A stretch of DNA of 37,053 bases from Actinomycetota bacterium (GTDB lineage: Bacteria; Actinomycetota; Acidimicrobiia; Acidimicrobiales; Microtrichaceae). How positions within the stretch are numbered: the stretch's first letter is position 1; every line of letters starts with the position of its first letter. Made by a program: the position numbers and the translations under genes. Where the stretch lies: positions 1-37,053 of the forward strand of contig CAUJEC010000016.1 in assembly GCA_963169245.1 (NCBI GenBank). Direction: 5' to 3'. Under the pieces are notes generated by a model. The model searched no databases and was not told where the DNA came from. It saw only the letters and a program-made list of their open reading frames with translations. Below, in pieces: positions 23,438 through 30,338 of this stretch.

Positions 23438-24538
23438 GTGAGCGGGTCGGGAGGAGCCTCCGTTTCGGTCAGTGGCCTGACGAAGTCGTTCCCCGGATCT
23501 CCCAGTGTGCTCGACGGCGTCGACCTGAGTGTCGGTGCCGGCACGTCGATGGTTCTTCTCGGGCCGAGCGGTTGTGGCAAGACTACGCTCCTGCGGATCA
23601 TCGCAGGTCTTGAGCGGCCCGATGCCGGGACGGTTCGGGTGGGCGATCGTGAGTTGGTCGGACCCGGCACCTTCGTGACCCCCGACAGGCGGAACATCGG
23701 AATGGTCTTCCAGGACTGGGCGCTGTTCTCACATCTGAATGTCGCGCGCAACGTCGGGTTCGGACTGCCGCGACCCGAGCGTCGGTCATCACCCAGAATC
23801 GATGAGTCTCTTCGGATGGTGGACATGGAGACGATGTCCGATCGCGAGATCGACACGCTCTCTGGCGGTCAGCGCCAACGTGTAGCGTTGGCCCGGGCAT
23901 TGGCACCGCGGCCAGAGGTCTTGTTGTTGGATGAGCCGTTCTCCAACCTCGACGCGACTCTTCGCTCGACCTTGCGCACCGAACTCAGAGAGTTACTGAA
24001 GGACCTGTCGGTCACCTCGATATTTGTCACCCATGACCAGGAGGAGGCATTCATCCTCGGTGATCGGATTGCCGTCATGAACCAAGGACGGGTGGTCCAG
24101 TCTGGGACTGCCGTTGAGATATATGAATCCCCAGTCGATAAATGGGTGGGCGACTTCGTGGGCGAGTCGAACCTGATTGCCGGGACCGCAACGGTGGCGT
24201 CCTCCCGAACCGTGGACACGCCCTTTGGTCCTGTCGAGATGGATCGGGACATCACGGGCCCGGTCGATGTCCTGGTCAGACCCGAGCGACTCATTCTCAA
24301 CCGGGCCGGTCAGGCGGATCGCTCCGAGACTGTCGACCCCAACCGGCGCAACGCCGGTCATGGTGTCATGGCCACTGTGTCATCAGTGGAATACCTGGGG
24401 CACGGAACCCGCTACCGGCTTGACTGGCAGGGAGTCGAACTGACCGCTCGAGAGGTGGATTCTCCACGCTTCACCGTGGGTGAGACGGTGAGGGCAGCGC
24501 TACGTGAGGGGACCTTCCGAGGATTCTCCAAGGCCTGA
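23438..24538 (+). CDS. ABC transporter ATP-binding protein, FbpC-like with TOBE domain
   Basis: This is a 366-residue ATPase: LLGPSGCGKTTLLRIIAGLE (Walker A), GMVFQDWALFSHLNVARNVG (Q-loop; the DWALF form is typical of ferric-iron FbpC-type importers), TLSGGQRQRVALARAL (signature), VLLLDEPFSNLD (Walker B) and SIFVTHDQEEAF (His switch). A C-terminal TOBE-like regulatory region (VLVRPERLILN, VSSVEYLGHGTRYRLDWQG) follows. The substrate could be iron or another ion or small molecule. No permease or binding protein lies next to it: lysS is eight bases upstream and a convergent gene is downstream, so its partners must be encoded elsewhere. Confidence 0.92.
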   Translation: MSGSGGASVSVSGLTKSFPGSPSVLDGVDLSVGAGTSMVLLGPSGCGKTTLLRIIAGLERPDAGTVRVGDRELVGPGTFVTPDRRNIGMVFQDWALFSHLNVARNVGFGLPRPERRSSPRIDESLRMVDMETMSDREIDTLSGGQRQRVALARALAPRPEVLLLDEPFSNLDATLRSTLRTELRELLKDLSVTSIFVTHDQEEAFILGDRIAVMNQGRVVQSGTAVEIYESPVDKWVGDFVGESNLIAGTATVASSRTVDTPFGPVEMDRDITGPVDVLVRPERLILNRAGQADRSETVDPNRRNAGHGVMATVSSVEYLGHGTRYRLDWQGVELTAREVDSPRFTVGETVRAALREGTFRGFSKA

Positions 24539-24577
24539 CAGACCTGATGCGTTCGCCCGACGTTGCCTATCAGTCAG

Positions 24578-25339
24578 TCATGATCCAGTTTCCGCATAAC
24601 CCAGTTCCCGCATAAGTGAGTCCACGCGATCCTCAAGGTTGCTCACCCGGTCCTTAAGAGCGGCGATCTCGTCTCGAGCGCTTCCCGAACGTGTTTCGCC
24701 GTCACCGCCACCGGAGGCACCTGTCGACGCAATATATGCGTCCACCCGCTCTGAGGCATTGGCCTCCAGAAGCTGGATCCAGCGCTCGCCTTTCTGTCCG
24801 GGTTGGCGGGCGAGTCGTTGCACCAGCGGTGGTGACATCGTCTGGAGTGACCCGAGGGTTGACTCGAGTTCCTCGGGAGAGTCGAAGCCGTGGAGTCGCT
24901 CGCTACGGGTGCGGAGTTCCGAGACCGTCTGTGGCCCCCGCAACAGAAGCAGTCCGATGATCGCCCGCTGCGGGGTGGTGAGCCCGAAGGCCTCGTCGAT
25001 GACGTGGCGATACTTGGTTGCGCGTTCGCCGTGGGCGGGGTGGACAATACGGATCAGTTTCTTGGCCTTGAGCGCCTGCAGGGTGGTCTCGACGAGCGTC
25101 TCGGCATAGTCGACCACCGGAAACCGACTGGTTGACTGATTGCAGGCATTGGTCAGCGCCTTGAGCGTCATCGGATAGGTGTCCGGGGTGGCCAGTTGCT
25201 TCTCGATCAGGCATCCGAGCACGCGGGCCTGCGCAGCTGTCAACAACATGACGTCACCGGACTGGTCGACTGTCCCGGCTGGGCTGGCCTCGGCTGGGCC
25301 TGCCTCGGCTGGGCTGGCCTCGTGAGGGTCTGGGTACAC
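24578..25339 (-). CDS. DUF480/YceH family protein
   Basis: This is a 253-residue protein with two winged-helix-like units. The YceH signature LTAAQARVLGCLIEKQLATPD then YPMTLKALTNACNQSTSRFP is clear, followed by LTTPQRAIIGLLLLRGPQTVSELRTR. The C-terminus (EIAALKDRVSNLEDRVDSLM) is a short coiled coil. Molecular role unknown. GTG 25339 has GGAG eight bases upstream on the minus strand, so the Ala/Pro/Glu-rich first 30 residues, encoded by a tandem 15-bp repeat, seem to be translated; a shorter start at ATG 25249 (MLLTAAQ) has no good ribosome site. Confidence 0.9.
   Translation of the reverse strand: MYPDPHEASPAEAGPAEASPAGTVDQSGDVMLLTAAQARVLGCLIEKQLATPDTYPMTLKALTNACNQSTSRFPVVDYAETLVETTLQALKAKKLIRIVHPAHGERATKYRHVIDEAFGLTTPQRAIIGLLLLRGPQTVSELRTRSERLHGFDSPEELESTLGSLQTMSPPLVQRLARQPGQKGERWIQLLEANASERVDAYIASTGASGGGDGETRSGSARDEIAALKDRVSNLEDRVDSLMRELGYAETGS
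25276..25320 (-). repeat. Three tandem 15-bp repeats in the yceH-like N-terminus
   Basis: CGGCTGGGCTGGCCT occurs three times head to tail on the plus strand, the middle copy differing by two bases. In the minus-strand reading frame each unit encodes five residues such as EASPA. The unit is a multiple of three, so copy changes would keep frame. Confidence 0.85.
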
Positions 25340-25359
25340 AGGTCGCTCCGGAGTGCTGG

Positions 25360-25378
25360 TCGACTGCTCGACAGTCGA
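25360..25378. promoter_or_regulatory. Palindrome upstream of the yceH-like gene
   Basis: TCGACTG and CAGTCGA flank a five-base centre (CTCGA), with one further G-C pair beyond a G-T on each side. It lies about 20 bases upstream of the GTG at 25339 in the 86-base gap after the antiporter gene. It could be an operator or a hairpin ending antiporter transcription; no T-run follows. Confidence 0.4.
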
Positions 25379-25425
25379 TCTCGATCAACTCTCAAGCATA
25401 GGGAGCGAGCGTCAACGTCGAGTGC

Positions 25426-26679
25426 CTAGTCGATGCCCTTCACCTGAGGCTTCGGGTAGTCAGCGGTGACGGTCGATGGAGCATCGGGCTGATTGTGCGA
25501 CGGCGGCACGGCGCTGACCTCTGCTGAGGGAACCGCGTGGCGCTTCAGGTTCCGGGCGGTGAATATGGGGGCGATGGACTCGAAGATGACGATTGCGCCC
25601 AGAACCACGGCGGCTATCTGAGCGCCCTCGGCAGGGATCTCCTCGGTCAGGATCACCACCAGGGCAACGGCGGAGCCCGCCTGTGGGAGTAGATCCGTCC
25701 CCAACCGGAGCGCGTCGTTTCGTTTCTGTCCGGCAATGATGCCGCCGAGGAACCCGCCGAGGATCTTCCCCGCCGTCCGGCCAAGGATGTAGATGACACC
25801 CAGCAGACCAAGACCCGGAAGGAGCCCGACGTCGAGCGAGGCTCCAGCGATGGTGAAGAACGCGAGGAACAACGGCTCCTCGATCTGTTGAACCGACTTG
25901 AAGATGAAAGTGTGCTTCTCGCCGTGCACTCGTGTTGCGACGACGGTCCCCGAAACGAGCGCGGCCAGAGGGATCGAGGCGCCAGCTGCAGCAGCGATTG
26001 CCGAGAGGACGACCATGTGGACCATCACCAGGACCATCGACTCGCCGACACCGGCCGAATTTCTGCTGAATCTGGCCACCACCAGACCGACGACGACGCC
26101 AAGAGCGACGGAGCCCGGACCCAGTCGGAGGAAGAATCCGACGGCGTCGCCGATGCTCGAGCTCCTTCTGACCAACATGAGGGCGATTGGCAGCGCCAGG
26201 GAGAACGCGATCGCGGCGACGGCATCCGATACGGCATGAGCACCGATCAGGCCGGTCGAGTAGGGGGAACGGACCTTGGCCGAGAGCGCAGTCAGCGTCA
26301 TCGGAGCTCCGGCCGATGCAAGGACCGCGAGCATCATCGCCTCAGCGCCATTGGCTCCGGCCAGCAATGACAGGGGAGCGACGATGACCGCGGTGAGCAG
26401 GGCCGAGAACATGCCGGCGGGCGCTGAGAAGGGACTGACCCGCAACTCTCTTGGACTCAGTCGCTCGCCTATGCCGAACATCAGCATCGCTGTCGCAATG
26501 GCGACGACCGGCTTCAGGCCCTCGAGTAGGTCCCGGTCCACGAGCCTGAAACCGTGAGGTCCGATGAGGGCGCCCACGATCAGGAAGGCGACGAGTTCTG
26601 GAATTCCCTTCGTTCGGATCAGGCGTGCTCCGAAGAACGCGAGCCAGAACCCGATAGCAAGAACCATGGTCGCACCCAT
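25426..26679 (-). CDS. Cation:proton antiporter, CPA2/Kef-type membrane domain
   Basis: This is a 417-residue inner-membrane protein with about twelve hydrophobic segments. The first runs MVLAIGFWLAFFGARLIRTK and is followed by GIPELVAFLIVGALIGPHGF, typical for CPA2 exchangers. The core helix GAHAVSDAVAAIAFSL carries an Asp in the place of the ion-binding ND/DD/QD pair, here Ser-Asp. There is no C-terminal TrkA-N domain; the last 45 residues are polar (SHNQPDAPSTVTADYPK). ATG 26679 is preferred over the track TTG 26688 because a TAGGTT box ends seven bases before it. The transported cation (Na+ or K+) cannot be read from the sequence. It may be co-transcribed with the yceH-like gene downstream. 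Confidence 0.88.
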   Translation of the reverse strand: MGATMVLAIGFWLAFFGARLIRTKGIPELVAFLIVGALIGPHGFRLVDRDLLEGLKPVVAIATAMLMFGIGERLSPRELRVSPFSAPAGMFSALLTAVIVAPLSLLAGANGAEAMMLAVLASAGAPMTLTALSAKVRSPYSTGLIGAHAVSDAVAAIAFSLALPIALMLVRRSSSIGDAVGFFLRLGPGSVALGVVVGLVVARFSRNSAGVGESMVLVMVHMVVLSAIAAAAGASIPLAALVSGTVVATRVHGEKHTFIFKSVQQIEEPLFLAFFTIAGASLDVGLLPGLGLLGVIYILGRTAGKILGGFLGGIIAGQKRNDALRLGTDLLPQAGSAVALVVILTEEIPAEGAQIAAVVLGAIVIFESIAPIFTARNLKRHAVPSAEVSAVPPSHNQPDAPSTVTADYPKPQVKGID

Positions 26680-26686
26680 CAGATGC

Positions 26687-26692
26687 AACCTA
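26687..26692 (-). promoter_or_regulatory. -10 box TAGGTT of the antiporter gene
   Basis: On the minus strand TAGGTT ends seven bases before ATG 26679, consistent with a leaderless transcript. It overlaps the alternative TTG start at 26688, arguing against that start. Confidence 0.45.
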
Positions 26693-26880
26693 GTTGCCCA
26701 TCGAATGATCGGTTACGCGCAGTCGCGTCCCGTGCCCCAAACGTCGACGCCGATCGCCAACCCTGCCGCGCGCACTGCCGCGTGTCGATCGCGGCCCCGT
26801 CGTGATCCGCAGCGGCGTAATGTCGCGTCCAGAGTTCGGGCCGGTCGTGCTGAGTGGGCCCATCGGAAAGGTTCGTTGAG

Positions 26881-28344
26881 ATGTCCATTGATACGACAAG
26901 CGCTGGCGCCGGCCCCGTGGGAGGTGCGGATGACATAACTGTCGAGGCAGAGGCGCCGGAAGCCATCGCGGCACCAGAAACCATCGCGGAGCTTCGCCGT
27001 GAACTCGGCAAGGTCTTCCTGAGTGGCCGTACGGCGACCCTCGACTGGCGTGAGACACAGCTCCGGGGCGTAATCGATCTCGTTCAGGACAACGAAGCGC
27101 AACTGCTCGACGCCATGGCCAAGGATCTCGGCAAGCCAGCGTTCGAGGGGTGGATGACCGATCTGCTGACTGTTCGCGACGAGGCCAAGGATGCCCTCGC
27201 TCTCGTGCACAAGTGGGTGAAGCCGACCAGATACAAGGTTCCGGTCATAGCGCAGCCGGCCAAGGCGTGGACCGAGCCACAGCCGCTCGGCACGGTGCTG
27301 ATCATCGCCCCGTGGAACTATCCGATTCAGCTTCTGCTCGCCCCGCTCGTAGGAGCGCTTGCAGCGGGAAACACTGTCGTGCTCAAGCCATCCGAGCTCG
27401 CGCCCGCCACGGCGGCTCTTCTGGCCGAACTGGTTCCGAGGTACGTCGATCCGAAGGCCGTTCGCGTCGTGCTCGGTGGAGTGGAGGTCTCATCAGAACT
27501 TCTCGCTCAGCCCTGGGACCACGTGTTCTACACGGGCAGCACGCGGGTTGGCCGCATCGTCATGGAGGCTGCGGCCAAGCACCTGTCACCGGTGACTCTG
27601 GAGTTGGGCGGCAAGAGCCCGACGATCATTGCATCGGACGCCGACCTTGAAGTCGCTGCACGACGGGTCGCGTGGTCCAAGTACCTGAATGCGGGACAGA
27701 CATGCGTCGCTCCCGACTATGTGCTTGTCGAGCGAGCAATCGCTGATGAGTTCACCGACAAGGTTGTCGAGGAACTCGCTCGCAACCGGGACAAGGCTCC
27801 GCCGACGTCGATAGTTAACGGTACGCATCTCGGGCGTCTCGAGGGTCTGCTCGAGAATCATGGTGGGCACGAGCTGATGCGACGTCGTGTAGATCCCGTC
27901 GCCCGGACCTTTGCTCCTGTGGTGATAGTCGACCCCGACCCTGAATCGGAGGTCATGCAGGAGGAGATCTTCGGACCGATCCTCCCGATCATCACCGTCG
28001 CGTCGATCGACGACGCGATCGACTTCGTCAACGCCCGACCCCGTCCGCTTGCGCTGTATGTGTTCACTGAGTCCAAGGACACCGAACGTCGGGTATTGAC
28101 GCGGACCACATCGGGTTCGGTTTGTGTCAACCATCTCGTATATCAGGTGGCCACCACCATGCCTTTTGGAGGGGTGGGGCCCAGCGGGATGGGTGGATAT
28201 CACGGAAAGGCCGGATTCGACACGTTCAGTCACATCAAGTCGGTGCTCCGCCGCCCGACCAAGGGTGACCTCAAGGCTGCCTACCCTCCATACCCGAGGG
28301 TCGTGCAGAAGGTGATCCGCAAGATCACCAGATGGCCCAGCTGA
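26881..28344 (+). CDS. Aldehyde dehydrogenase, class 3-like
   Basis: This is a 487-residue NAD(P)-dependent enzyme oxidising aldehydes to acids. It shows LGTVLIIAPWNYPIQLLLAP, AAGNTVVLKPSELAP, FYTGSTRVGRIVM, VTLELGGKSPTII with general base Glu241, and NAGQTCVAPDYVLVE with nucleophile Cys275; the 34-residue spacing is normal. The NAGQTCVAPDY form is typical of the ALDH3 family. The C-terminus FGGVGPSGMGGYHGKAGFDTFSH is also diagnostic. ATG 26881 is preferred to the track start at 26854 because of AAAGG nine bases upstream. The first 30 residues are Ala/Glu-rich. Stand-alone after a 200-base divergent gap with the antiporter. Substrate unknown. Confidence 0.93.
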   Translation: MSIDTTSAGAGPVGGADDITVEAEAPEAIAAPETIAELRRELGKVFLSGRTATLDWRETQLRGVIDLVQDNEAQLLDAMAKDLGKPAFEGWMTDLLTVRDEAKDALALVHKWVKPTRYKVPVIAQPAKAWTEPQPLGTVLIIAPWNYPIQLLLAPLVGALAAGNTVVLKPSELAPATAALLAELVPRYVDPKAVRVVLGGVEVSSELLAQPWDHVFYTGSTRVGRIVMEAAAKHLSPVTLELGGKSPTIIASDADLEVAARRVAWSKYLNAGQTCVAPDYVLVERAIADEFTDKVVEELARNRDKAPPTSIVNGTHLGRLEGLLENHGGHELMRRRVDPVARTFAPVVIVDPDPESEVMQEEIFGPILPIITVASIDDAIDFVNARPRPLALYVFTESKDTERRVLTRTTSGSVCVNHLVYQVATTMPFGGVGPSGMGGYHGKAGFDTFSHIKSVLRRPTKGDLKAAYPPYPRVVQKVIRKITRWPS

Positions 28345-28388
28345 TCCTGAAAGCTCGTGGCCGATCCATCCTGAAAGCTCGTGGCCGA
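28344..28388 (+). repeat. Tandem 24-bp repeat after the aldehyde dehydrogenase stop
   Basis: ATCCTGAAAGCTCGTGGCCGA occurs at 28344-28364 and 28368-28388, identical over 21 bases with a 24-base period, beginning on the last base of the aldehyde dehydrogenase stop codon. It is non-coding on the plus strand. Confidence 0.85.
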
Positions 28389-28419
28389 GATATTGGCCAG
28401 ATATGACCGATTTCGCAGC

Positions 28420-28425
28420 TATCGT
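28420..28425 (+). promoter_or_regulatory. Possible -10 box of the 28431 gene
   Basis: TATCGT ends five bases before ATG 28431. This would give an almost leaderless transcript for the two-gene unit 28431-29632. No clear -35. Confidence 0.3.
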
Positions 28426-28430
28426 GCCCT

Positions 28431-28661
28431 ATGTCCCGCAAAGCGGATATGCCAGACCGCATGGCCAAGTTGGCGGCTGTGCTTGGCGCCGATCCTCCGG
28501 CCGGCCTCGCTGAACTGACCGACGACGAACTTCTGACGCTCGTCACCGCTATCGAGTCCTCTCAGGAGAATCACCGTCGAGAGGTCATCCGTGCTGAGTC
28601 CGACCTGCTTCATCATGTTCCAAGACCCTTGCGGGGCACTGTGAAACGGATCATCCGTTGA
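28431..28661 (+). CDS. Small hypothetical protein, 76 aa
   Basis: I do not recognise this protein. It is charged and predicted helical (AELTDDELLTLVTAIESSQE, then HRREVIRAESDLLHHVP and a basic end RGTVKRIIR), with no membrane segment. It is supported as a gene by its coupling to the next one: its TGA overlaps the TTG start of the 28658 gene (TTGA). A near-leaderless -10 box lies before ATG 28431; ATG 28449 is an alternative start. Confidence 0.6.
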   Translation: MSRKADMPDRMAKLAAVLGADPPAGLAELTDDELLTLVTAIESSQENHRREVIRAESDLLHHVPRPLRGTVKRIIR

Positions 28662-29632
28662 CACTCGCGAGCGTGGCACTCACCGATCGGATCGCCCATG
28701 TGCTCGGTGTGTCGAGCGAGGAGATCGACTTCCTGGGACGCCTTGATTCGGACACGCTCAGGGCGCTGCATTCCCAGATTGTCGAGCTTCTCTTCGACCC
28801 CGCCCAGAGTCGAATGGGTGGACTCCAGAACGCGGCGAAGATCCTGCCCCCGCCGGTTACGGCCAAGGTTGCCGAGAAGGCGCTCGGCCCGGTTCTGGCG
28901 GGTCGTATAGCGGGCTTGCTCGATACCGGTTCATCGGTGGCGATCGCGCGACGGTTACCGCCGGAGTTTCTCGCTGACGTAGCGGGACATGTCCACCCCC
29001 AGCGGGTCGAGGTGCTGGTTCGAGATCTACCTTCCCGGCAACTCGATGCCGCCGCTGACGTACTCATCGAGCGTCATGATCTGCTGGCCCTTGGGCATTT
29101 CGCTGGGATCATACGGCCCGACACCCTGCAGTCGATCGTGAGTCGTCTGGACGCATCGGTGATCCTCGATGTGGTGCCCTATATCGAACCCGCTGCACGG
29201 GTCGATGATCTGATCGAACTCGTCGAGAACCCCGTGCTGCTCTCGGTGCTGCGGACAGCGCATGACAACACGCGCTGGGTCGATGCTTTCGATCTGGTCG
29301 ACCTGTTGAACCTGATCAGTCGCACACGAGTGGCCGAGTTGAGCGTGCCCGAGTCCGAGTTGATAGATGGAGCGGTGAGAGCGGCGGCCGAATGGGACCG
29401 CTGGCCTGCGCTTTTGTCCTTTGCATCTCTTGCCTCGGGAGTTCCGGCCAAGCACTGGAAGGACATCGACTCCTTCGGGGACCCTGAGATAATCGGTGCA
29501 GCGATCGAGGGAGCTGCTCGCCACGACCTCTGGGACCCGCTCGCCCTGCTCGTGACACTCTGGCCCGCGGTGATGCGTAGGAAGATCGGCCCGACGATCG
29601 ACTCGGAGTACCGGGCGCGTCTTGCGCTGTGA
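28658..29632 (+). CDS. All-helical repeat protein, MgtE N-domain-like, function unknown
   Basis: This is a 324-residue soluble protein made of short amphipathic helices in a regular rhythm, for example LPPEFLADVAGHVHPQRVEV, then VRDLPSRQLDAAADVLIER and IRPDTLQSIVSRLDASVILDV. The pattern resembles the helical repeats of the MgtE N-terminal domain, but there is no CBS or membrane part. No catalytic motif is visible. It starts with TTG 28658 in a four-base overlap with the small upstream gene. The two probably work together; what they do cannot be told from sequence. Confidence 0.75.
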   Translation: MTLASVALTDRIAHVLGVSSEEIDFLGRLDSDTLRALHSQIVELLFDPAQSRMGGLQNAAKILPPPVTAKVAEKALGPVLAGRIAGLLDTGSSVAIARRLPPEFLADVAGHVHPQRVEVLVRDLPSRQLDAAADVLIERHDLLALGHFAGIIRPDTLQSIVSRLDASVILDVVPYIEPAARVDDLIELVENPVLLSVLRTAHDNTRWVDAFDLVDLLNLISRTRVAELSVPESELIDGAVRAAAEWDRWPALLSFASLASGVPAKHWKDIDSFGDPEIIGAAIEGAARHDLWDPLALLVTLWPAVMRRKIGPTIDSEYRARLAL

Positions 29633-29697
29633 GTTCGGCCCGGCATGTAAGTTGACCGACGTGCATGTGAGTGACTCGCAATGGCCGAGGGGTCGGC

Positions 29698-30210
29698 GTG
29701 ACTGAGGATGCCGAGTCGACAGACTCGGTTGAGGTTCAGGCGGTGGTAGGTCCGACGATCACGTCCATCGATGAGATGCCGTGGATCGAGGTCAAGGCCC
29801 AGTCCCACAATGGGAGACGGGTGTCTGTGTGGGAGAAGTTCCTCGAGTGGAGCCCACAGCGAATGGTGATCTACGCACGTTATGACCCGGGCGTGGTCGT
29901 CGAGGCCCATGGACACGCGTCCGACCATTACGTGTTCGTCGTCTCGGGCGAGGTTACGATCGGCGATCGGGTCTGTGGACCGGGGACCTCGGTGTCCCTG
30001 CCTGAGGGTGCCGTGTTCGGCCCGCTGATCGCAGGTCCCGAGGGCGCGACGATGTACGAGATCATGTGTGGAGATCCCCGAGCAGTTCCTGCGGACAGGG
30101 CAGGTTTTGAACGGCTGTGCGCCGACCGGGGTATCGAGCCGTTGCCGAATCCTCCGGTGCCTTGGCCGGAGTGGTTGGAGAGTCGAACAGATAGTGACCC
30201 AGGGGCCTGA
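29698..30210 (+). CDS. Cupin-domain protein
   Basis: This 170-residue protein carries a single cupin barrel: VVVEAHGHASDHYVFVVSGEVTIG matches the first cupin motif G(X)5HXH(X)3-4E(X)6G in degenerate form (two His, a Glu before VTIG), and FGPLIAGPEGATMYEIMCG stands at the second motif, without an obvious metal His. GTG 29698 has GAGGGG upstream and is preferred over GTG 29671. Proteins of this kind range from dioxygenases to sugar isomerases and binding proteins, so no function is assigned. The C-terminus is Pro/Trp-rich (PNPPVPWPEWLE). It converges on recD across a 128-base gap that shows no strong terminator. Confidence 0.78.
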   Translation: MTEDAESTDSVEVQAVVGPTITSIDEMPWIEVKAQSHNGRRVSVWEKFLEWSPQRMVIYARYDPGVVVEAHGHASDHYVFVVSGEVTIGDRVCGPGTSVSLPEGAVFGPLIAGPEGATMYEIMCGDPRAVPADRAGFERLCADRGIEPLPNPPVPWPEWLESRTDSDPGA

Positions 30211-30338
30211 TCAGCCTTCTGTGGAACCGGCGGCAGCCCGGGTCGTGAGCCTGAGTCATTGCCCCAGCGATTGGTGTCGAACCGGTCGGTCATCTCTCGC
30301 GGGTATAGGGCGACTTGCCTATGACGCGCTCTGGGTCA

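Noticed and set aside
26713-27210. Minus-strand 165-residue ORF between antiporter and aldehyde dehydrogenase
   Set aside because: Mostly antisense to the aldehyde dehydrogenase start; no support of its own.
30211-30338. Possible gene or RNA between cupin and recD
   Set aside because: Only a weak hairpin (ATAGG/CCTAT at 30305-30322) is visible; no tRNA-like fold and no coding signal.
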